Source: Capsaspora owczarzaki ATCC 30864 (lineage: Eukaryota > Opisthokonta > Filasterea). From it: DNA of 64,000 nucleotides. Positions 56,901 through 64,000 of this stretch are shown piece after piece. The translations under genes and the position numbers were made by a program. The stretch covers positions 2,023,797 to 2,087,796 of the forward strand of contig NW_011887293.1 in NCBI RefSeq assembly GCF_000151315.2, read 5' to 3'. The notes under the pieces are model-generated. The model was not told where the DNA came from. It worked only from the letters and a program-made list of their open reading frames with translations, and searched no databases. How positions within the stretch are numbered: position 1 is the first letter of the stretch; each line of letters opens with the position of its first letter.

Positions 56901-58123
56901 GGGACGTGCTGCTCGGATCGATACAGTACCCACTCGCCATTTCATAACCGTCGTAGCATTGAGTGCACAAATCCGTCGAGTTGCAGGAGAGGCAGTTTGT
57001 CCCACAGCATGACGCAGCGCCAGCGTTGTAGCACGTTGCGCAGGCGGTATCACACTCTAAAACACCAAACACTTAGCAAGGATTCAAAGCGATAACATGT
57101 AGTCTCGTGAGGACTTACGCCTGGGCGAGGACGCGTTGCCGTAGGTGCTTGGAGGAGCCGTGCTGCCAACAAAGCTGTTGGGTGCCAACACTTGACCATT
57201 GACGACGGACAATCTGAGATTGTTCGGCAAGCCCTTGAACAGACCAGGCGGTAAAGTAGTCAAGGGATTGTCACTCAACGTCCTGCAGACCGCTCCAAGT
57301 CAGCAACACACACATTGGAATTTGAGGTGCAAACGCATACGCTTACAGCTCAGTCAGCGCTGTCAGTCCTGTGAATGTACTGGCGGAAAGGCTCGTGATC
57401 ATGTTGTCGTGCAGGCGCCTGGAAATCGTGCGAGAGTTAACAACTATTAGGGCGACTGCTGCTCAGCAAAGAAAACGGAGCTTGCTTACATGGACGTGAG
57501 CGCGGACAATCCAGCGAATGCATTTTCGGGGACGGCTGTGATGATGTTTCCGTCCAGTGTTCTATTGACCGCGAGACAATTCAGCAAAATGTGACTCGCC
57601 TATTCATCGCAGAGACTCTCTAGTGGCTTACAGCTGTCTGAGACGAGCCAGCCCGGTGAACGCAGCTGTGGCAATGGTGGTGATTTGATTTTGAGAAATT
57701 TGCCTGCCAAGCAGCTGTTCAGTGAGCCATCGTCTGTTGTTCGAAGCCACAACACATGCCGTGTACACATGCTTACAAGGTCGTCAGATTTGACAGCCCC
57801 AGAAAGGCATTTGCTGGAATGCGCGTGAGCTGGTTGGAACTCAGAGTTCTAGCGATCGGCCGCGCAAGGTGAGCAACTTTATTTCTTTTCTTTTCGAGTG
57901 CTTCCAGGTCACGCACACAAGACTCTTCTTACAGGGTTGTGGTATTTGTTGGTATTCCGCTTGGAATATCGGTCAGCGCTTGGCTAAAGCAATTCACGGT
58001 GGTTCCAGAGCAACTGCACGCGCCACCTGGCCCACAAGCGCCAATTGCCTGTGCCAATGTGGCTTTGAATGCCAAGCATAGCACCAGGAGAAGCACAGAG
58101 CAGGACACTGCCGTGCTTCTCAT
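50935..58123 (-). CDS. Giant receptor-like membrane protein: LRR - mucin-like repeats - TSP1 - LamG-like - TM - SH3 - Tyr-rich tail
   Basis: Seven exons: 58123-57933; four 72-base LRR exons near 57845, 57705, 57560 and 57418; one of about 164 bases near 57285-57120; and 57056-50935. Total about 2254 residues. Order: signal peptide (MRSTAVSCSVLLLVLCLAF), Cys-rich LRR N-cap (CSCSGTTVNC), about five 24-residue LRRs, a Cys-rich furin-like segment (CDTACATC...CTQCYDGYE), about 800 residues of Ser/Thr/Ala/Asn repeats, a Ser/Thr/Lys-rich stretch, eight TSP1-like modules (such as YDWVVGAFGDCSALCGPGTQ and WSAWSNC), a LamG/concanavalin-like domain (SWKHLALTWDGTTARLYLNG), one transmembrane helix (IIIGAAAGGACLVTVLATI), a Pro/Gln-rich linker, an SH3 domain (ATHKFVPRHGDELSMEVNDVV...DGWCIVRSRRGKGLVP), and eight LY/VY-[D/E] motifs ending LYDN. 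An adhesion or signalling receptor is inferred. Confidence 0.85.
54657..56870 (-). repeat. 264-bp tandem repeat array (about 8 copies) encoding 88-residue mucin-like units
   Basis: The GAAGGAGTGCTGGACG-type word recurs every 264 bases (54990, 55254, 55518, ...), with one 288-base spacing where a 24-base sub-unit is duplicated. Each unit is itself built of 7-8-residue FNASSTAV-like sub-repeats and carries about seven N-x-S/T sequons. Copies differ at few positions, indicating recent homogenisation. Confidence 0.93.
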
Positions 58124-59405
58124 TGTTTCTGCAAGTGGAACAAATGGCAAACAGTTAGTTTTGCCTGACAGCTGAAACTGCCAGACTGCTTGTCTGTACA
58201 AACAGCCCTTGGGTTTGACCAACCCGCAAGCTCAAGAAAAACCGGAGATATGGCGGAGTGGGCGGAAACCGCTCGGAGGTTGAGAAGGTTTGGCACGTTT
58301 CGGTCGGGATTTGCTGTTTGCTGTTTTTGGTGCGGGTGTTGTTCACATCCGATGGCACCCCCTCCTCCTTCCACCTTCCATCCAATCTCATGGCGAGGGT
58401 TTGGATGTGCCATTCTTGCACCCCTCAGCTTTGACACTTCAAATGTGTGCCCACTTTTCGCTCCAGCCGGGAAACCGACCAATCCGCAATAAATTAGAAA
58501 AAATAATTCAAAAAAAATCTTTTGGGTTCGTACCTCAATGCAACTCCACGAGGTGTTCGATGACCACAAAACACGTCACTCAAGCTTACTCTGCTCGCCG
58601 CACCCACTTTTGTCAACGAACCGACTGGGGTTATTTGCCCTGCAACGTGGGTCACCACCTGGAGTTGAAGGGGTTTTGCAAAAGCAGGGAAAAAACGCTT
58701 TCTGATCTTTTTGCTTTTTTCTTCTTTTTTTTTTTTTTTTTGTTTTTGGCGGGTTGCTTTCCCAAGCGTCTGGGATGCGGGCACCGAAAGAGGACGATTC
58801 GCAGTCACACCCACACCCACACTAGATACACGGGCACACGGGGGAGCCCGGACAATCGCGCCGTGGACGGGAGCTGAGACGGAGGCGCCGATTCACATGG
58901 ATGGTGCCGATTATGCGAAACCACTCCCTCCGCTCACCCTCTCCCATGCCGATCTCCTGCTCGTTGTGCTGGGAACACTGCATCAGAGTCGCTCAAAGCA
59001 AACGGCGTGGTCGGGTGCGGATGGAGAGGGCTGCTCAAATGGAGTGCAGTGGAAACTTACACAAAGAAAAAAAAAAAAAAGCAAGAAACCAAGAAAGAGC
59101 AAGAAAGAGCAAGAATCAAGGAAGAAACAAAAAAAAGACTAGTCTCAAGGAACGCATGCAGCGAACTCCATTTTATACTCCGAATGCACGCAAGTGATGT
59201 CATCCATGCATTGCAATGGTGCGGTAAGCGTTGGAAAGACACCCCCGCGGAAAGCGTTTCAGTGTCGACTTTTGTTTTTTGTTGGCTCAGGTTCTCTTGC
59301 TTGCTTTTGCCCCAACATGGTAGATCTACTTGCTTGATTGGCGCGAATGGGCAACGCGGAATAAAGTTGTATTGCAAAGGCCATATTGAACAGCAACAAT
59401 CCATT
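58124..59405. other. Intergenic region (1.3 kb) upstream of the receptor
   Basis: It should contain the receptor promoter. T run at 58723-58740 and A run at 59067-59080. Open frames here are short and lack recognisable features. Confidence 0.45.
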
Positions 59406-62400
59406 CTAAGAGCTTTTTTCTGGTAGTATCGGGGAATGGGCGGTGGAATTGCCGCGCAAGGTTTTCAAATAACCGTCAATCTCTTTCGTGCGCGAGGATT
59501 TCTTGATTGCAAACTTGGAATCATCGTCCCGAACTCTGGCGAGCAAACATTCATCACCCAGCATTCCATTGAGCCAAAGCGTGGACGAAACGCGCAACAG
59601 CATGCAATTTTTTTCGTTTTTCTCTACTGACTTTTCGAGCAACTTGATCACACGAGCAGTTTGAAGCGAGCCGTACTTGATACCGCGCAGGCTATCGTTC
59701 ATGTACGCCTCAAAGTCCCACTGGGTGAAGAGAGACACGAGCTGAAACAGACACAAAAACAAAAAAAAAAAAAAAAAAAAAAAAAAGTCAGTAAAGATGA
59801 CTCAAGAAGGGGGGAGCAACAACGCCAGTGAATCCAATCCAAAATTCAACAAGCCAGTCGCACCTGACGCAAAGGCAAGAAGCTGTCCTTGAGCTGCGGA
59901 ACGGGACAGGACATGGCAAAACTTTCGCAACGAACGACGTCCAGCTCAAATTGCTCGAGTGCAAAGGCGCTGATTCGTTTGACATTATCGCTCAAGATGA
60001 ACGTGTGCAGGTTGTGCGCGAGATGATTGCATGCGCAAAAGTAGGTGAGATGGGCGAGGTCCGGGGGAAAGCACTCCACAGACCGGAACATGGTCTCGAG
60101 GTAGCTGAGCATGTCCTCCAAGTAGCCAGACGCAGCAGTGGGCTTGGCGAGCAGCAGCCAGTTGTAGTCTGCAAGCTCGATGAAATCGTCCATCTTGGCT
60201 TTGACCATCGAAAAGACCAAGTCCTCTGCTCGGCTGCGCGCCTGTTTGAAGACGACAACGCCTTGAATACCACCAGTGCCGGCAGTCTGTGCAGCAAGTG
60301 GGGCGTTGGTGAAGGGATTGGTTGGGGCCTGAGTTGCGGCTGAGGCATTGGCGTTTTTTGCGGCACTCGGAGCGGTCGTGTGCATGATGGACGAAATGTG
60401 ATGCTCAATCTGCGCAAAGGTGTCTGCCAGCGATGTTGCGTTGACGGATATTTGTAGCAATTGGCGAAGATTCAGCGAAGACTGCCGGATGAGCGACGAG
60501 AGCGCATCGGCCAGGGTGCGGGTGAGCACAGCGTTCGTCGCGTCACGCAGAGCGTCGTCCATGTCGGTGTGGGACAGCTCCAGCCCATTTACAAACGTCA
60601 GAATGGCCTTGACAAAGTCCTTGACCTCGGCGTAAATTTTCGGCACCGAGGCCGAGAAGGGAAAACTGGCAGGAAAGTTTCCCCGATCCATGTCGCCGTG
60701 CCGCTGCGGATACATGACGAGCCAGCGCTCGTACTCGCGCTCGTCCGATACAACAATGGGCTCGTAAATGTCTTCTTGGAAAATGTTGCGAAACCTCGTC
60801 GAGTAGTCGATGAGCAAGAGCTCGACGTAGCGTTGCCGCATTTCGCTGAGCGTCGCGAGGAGCTGGGTTGTGACATACCCGTACTGGGCCACTGCGTGGC
60901 AAAAGAGCACGACATAGTTCTTGGCTTCGAGGAGAACGGGCGCATACCGTGTGTACTTGGACTGTGTGGACAGAAACGCCGCCATATGGCCAACGGCAAT
61001 TTCCCACATGTCGTCGATTCGACCACGGGTCACCAGGCCTTGGGTGGTGGTCATGACTGTCTCTTCCACGATGAAAAAGCCAGCAATTTCGTTAAAGAGC
61101 TCAAAGAAATTGGAGAGGTTGCGCGTGGACGAGCTGACAGAGGTGCTGGGCGACAGTGACGCGGACGGCGTTACTGCCGAGCTACTACCGAAGGGGTTGT
61201 TGCTGTTGTTGCTGCTGCTGCTGCTGGTGGTGGCGGTGGTGGTGGAGGTGGTGGTGGTGGAGGCCGTTGATGGCGACGCGGTGAACGGGTTGCTGCTGAA
61301 CGCGGCAAACGGATTAGAAAAGCTCAACGTGTCACGCGCTGGCGGCGGCGGAGCGGCGACGGCGGTAGCGACGGCGGCATTTGCCACAGCCGCAGCGTTC
61401 GCGTCGATGAGCGGCTGGTACAAGAGATTGGCCTGCTGACGGCGCGCTTGGCGGTAGTAGGCCTCGAATTCTGCGTCGGCCTGGAACGCCGAGTAGACGT
61501 GCATGCATTGGTACACTGGTGTGAAATCGACAGTAATGTGGTTGTCGCTCCCGTCCGTGTCGGTGGCCAACGACGAAGCGCTGCCGTCGCCAGCGAGATC
61601 CTCCGTCGAGACGGCCCGGGCTGCAATAAACAGCGGCTCCATCTCGGTGGTGGAGGATGTGGAGGTGCTCGTCGAGAGCGCACTGGCGTCGGTGCCGGTG
61701 CCTCCTCGGCCATTCACGCGCTGCCACTCGGTCAGCTGCGCAAGCACGGAAGAGCCCAACAGGCGTGAGCGCTGGCGGATGGACGCCAGCCAGTCCTGGA
61801 GCTCGGACAGCGCAGCCGTTTTGATGGACGCACGGAGGACGGGGATGCCGTCCGCAATCACACGGGCAAACGTGTACTGGCTGATATTTGGCAAGTGCCG
61901 TGTTTCGAGCTGCGTGAGGGCGGTCAGGGCGTGGTAGTACCGATGCGCCGCGTAGTGCATGTGCGCCTTGCCGTACAGCTGCAGTGCCGGCAAACAGCTC
62001 GTGAGCGCCTCCATGGCAGCAACAATGTTCCTGTGGATGATGCGATGCTGTCGCAGCTCCTCTGCGCGCTCCAGGTAATCCCGGCCGCTCCGCTGCAGGG
62101 CCTCGTCCGTTCGCGCGATTGCCTCGCGCAGATTCGCCGCGTCTGCACGCACCTTGAGCAGCTCCTCGACCGATTCGATAAAGCCTTGGTAGTGGTGGTT
62201 GCACATGCGCTCAATCTCCGTCGTTGTCCGCGCAATGAACGAGTCGAGGTTGACCATGAATGCTTGAGCCGTGTTGGATTCGTAAACAGCTCTGCAAATA
62301 CAGAGGGGAAAAAAAAAAAAAAAAAAAAAAAAAAAGTTAGTCCCATTCAATGGCGAGATTGTGCTGGGGGGGGGGTGAAGCAGGGAAGGCAGCTGCTGGT

Positions 62401-62735
62401 TGAGAGATACGCTGTGGCCTTGTGTAATACGTTCGCAATGTGCAAGCGAGCCGTAATCGCAGGGAACGAGGAGGAGGGGTGAGTGCAATGAGGTGAAGAG
62501 AGGATTGACTTTTTCACGTCCTTGCCCTTGTCGCTGCTGCTACGGGCTCTCGAGGACGCCTGCGATGAGTGACGTTGGAATGGCTTGCTTGACGAGCTGC
62601 TTACCGGAGAGTGGGTGCCAGCTGTCCCTCGGCGGCACTGAGCTCGCCAATCAGAGAGCCATGGAGCTCGCTGACGATCGGCGTTGTGGCGGCTGCCCCT
62701 GCTGCTGCTGTGACTGGCACATCCGACGGTGCCAT
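59406..62735 (-). CDS. EXOC6: Exocyst complex component Sec15 (EXOC6)
   Basis: Four exons (62735-62605, 62291-59864, 59741-59632, 59535-59406) give about 932 residues. Diagnostic segments include LAPTLRAVYES, EIERMCNHHYQGFIESVEELLKVR, LPNISQYTFARVIADGIPVLR, VDFTPVYQCMHVYSAF, EIAGFFIVEETVMTTTQGLVTR, FPASFPFSASVPKIYAEVKDF, ADYNWLL, LVSLFTQWDFEAYM and LKTLRG. Sec15 links Rab GTPases on secretory vesicles to the exocyst tether at the plasma membrane. The protein is longer than animal EXOC6 (about 800) owing to Ser/Thr/Asn/Ala insertions around residues 330-380 and 410-450. The last intron (59631-59536, length a multiple of three, no stop) could also be retained; homology favours removal. Introns 1 and 2 contain long T runs on the sense strand. 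Confidence 0.93.
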
Positions 62736-62936
62736 TTGGGGGCCCTTTTTTATATGATTCAATAGAGAATGAACACTAAGGAAGACTGAGATGCATTGAA
62801 TTGTATTTCTGAGGATTGTAAATCCATTACTGCGAATCCCTTCCATTCATTCACTCATTCATTCCCTCATTCATTAATGTATTCCAGTATTACTTTATTT
62901 TACAGTATCGCTCACTCATTCTCCAACACACAAACT

Positions 62937-64000
62937 ATGGGCAAGACGACCGTTCACAAGGCAGCCAAGGACGGCATGAACGAAAAGCTGAAAAAGCTGC
63001 TCAAAGGCACGCTGATGCGAAAACCGATCAACGTCAACCAGACCGACGACCACTCGTGGACGGTAACGCAAGCGCACTGAAGACACCGCCCTTGGGGACA
63101 ATGTGGACTGTATCGCAAGCGCGTCGTCCGTCGTCAGCAGTCTGTCTGTCGGGAGAAGGAGTGGATGAATTGGCTTGCGGGGATGAATGCAGTTCTATGA
63201 CTCGCGGAGATTGGCTCGCTCTACACTTTGCGCCTCTCGCCGCTCCCCACGTTGACCTTTGCCCCTCCCCCCTTTTGAGGATGCGCCTTTTTGTTTTTGC
63301 AGCATCACTACTTGTGAGCGAGCATGACGGGGCGCAAGCCGACTGCGCTTGCTTGTTGCTGACGCGCTTGATTATTGTTCATCATTTTTTTGTGATTATT
63401 TTTTATTGAAGCGTCTTTCTCGTCAGGTCCCCGTCAGGAAGAAGGGGGTTGGATGGGGTGGGGCTGCTTGCTTCCGACTCGCTAGGTCGACCCACGAGCA
63501 GCAGACCAGTGTGAGCACGACTTGCAAATCCCAACAACAACAGCGAAAAAAAAAAAAAAAAAAAAAAAAAAGCTCTAATTTACACTTGTTGATGTAGATT
63601 TGCTCTTTTTTTTTTTTTTTTTTGTCGACTCTGTCCGCGTGTCCACACTCGCTGCTCAGTGTGGTTTGTGCGGCTGCAAATTCATAGAAGCCGGGTGTGT
63701 GTGTGTGTGTGTGTGTGCGACGCTGCAGAGAGTGAAGATGGCTGGGTTTTTGTTGTTGTTGTTTGTTTTTTTTTTTTGCGGTGGTACTGTGCAAATTCGC
63801 CCTTTTTTCGCTTTTCTTCTGCTTCTTGTCCCACCCACGAGCCTGCAAAATGGCCAGCTCATACTCACTCGTGTATCAGCTGAGCTCGTACAACCGATGA
63901 ACTGTCTCGCAATCTCTCGCTCTCGTTCTGCTTTTTTTGCTTTTCGGGGTTTTTTTTCCTGTTTTTGGACAAACTGGCTTACTCATGGGTGTTTTTCTTT
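62937..64000 (+). CDS. First exon of an ankyrin-repeat-like protein (partial)
   Basis: Exon 1 (62937-63062) encodes MGKTTVHKAAKDGMNEKLKK and continues to NQTDDHSWT before a GTAACG donor; phase 0. The text HKAAKDGMNEKLKKLL...INVNQTDDHSWT matches the consensus of ankyrin repeats (hKAAxxGxxxxLxxLL ... xxxxDxxGWT[PLH]). The next expected residues (PLH) are not found in the remaining 940 bases, so the downstream exon lies outside the window or I missed a small one. A TCACTCATTCTCCAACACACAAACT leader precedes the ATG, similar to other starts in this window. Confidence 0.6.
63063..64000. other. Presumed first intron of the ankyrin-like gene; simple repeats
   Basis: It contains an A run (63546-63571), a T run (about 63608-63623), a GT microsatellite (63695-63718) and further T runs. 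No exon is supported. Confidence 0.4.

Noticed and set aside
54050-56947. Very long open frame (965 codons) on the plus strand
   Set aside because: It is antisense to the mucin-like repeats of the receptor. The 264-bp repeat has no stop in this frame, so the openness is a by-product of repetition; the minus strand has the signal peptide, TSP1 and SH3 continuity.

Overview
This is nuclear DNA of a eukaryote, most likely a unicellular relative of animals (Holozoa/Opisthokonta). Most genes are split by short GT..AG introns with GTAAG/GTGAG-type donors. Exons are GC-rich at third positions, intergenic DNA is short, and introns and leaders carry long poly-T tracts on the sense strand. Gene content also points to Holozoa: INSIG, alkylglycerol monooxygenase, SMPD4, a vesicular nucleotide transporter-like SLC17, Sec15/EXOC6, and a membrane receptor combining LRR, TSP1, LamG-like and SH3 domains with a Tyr-rich tail. 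A filasterean such as Capsaspora would fit, but this is inference; no species marker was tested.

Layout. 1-10.8 kb: a partial low-complexity protein, a GnT-IV-like glycosyltransferase, RPL13A, a SMIM13-like membrane protein, exosome subunit EXOSC8, an unrecognised gene, and an SLC17A9-like transporter. 11-14.8 kb: SMPD4. 15-20 kb: a histone cluster of two divergent pairs (H2A/H3 and H1/H2B). Their promoters carry E2F-like palindromes, and each mRNA ends in a stem-loop with an unusual loop. 20.5-28.2 kb: an F-box-like protein, a small LRR protein, and a large LRR-kinase-RING gene whose LRRs are encoded by about 22 tandem 84-nt exons. 29-42 kb: a DAZ-like RRM protein, AGMO, POLR1D, CRNKL1 and INSIG. 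42-50.4 kb: UROS, DDX42 and the mitochondrial ATP synthase beta subunit. 50.9-58.1 kb: the giant receptor with a 264-bp tandem-repeat mucin-like stalk. 59.4-64 kb: EXOC6 and the first exon of an ankyrin-like protein.

Most genes are single-copy housekeeping functions: translation, RNA decay, splicing (CRNKL1, DDX42), Pol I/III, heme, ATP synthesis, exocytosis, and ether-lipid, sterol and sphingolipid metabolism. The most interesting parts are two. One is the modular LRR loci, where every LRR exon is phase-2 symmetric, so exons can be gained, lost or skipped without a frameshift. The other is the receptor, whose intracellular part looks built for tyrosine-kinase signalling. Exon boundaries were deduced by eye from splice signals, reading phase and family similarity, and may be off by a few bases.
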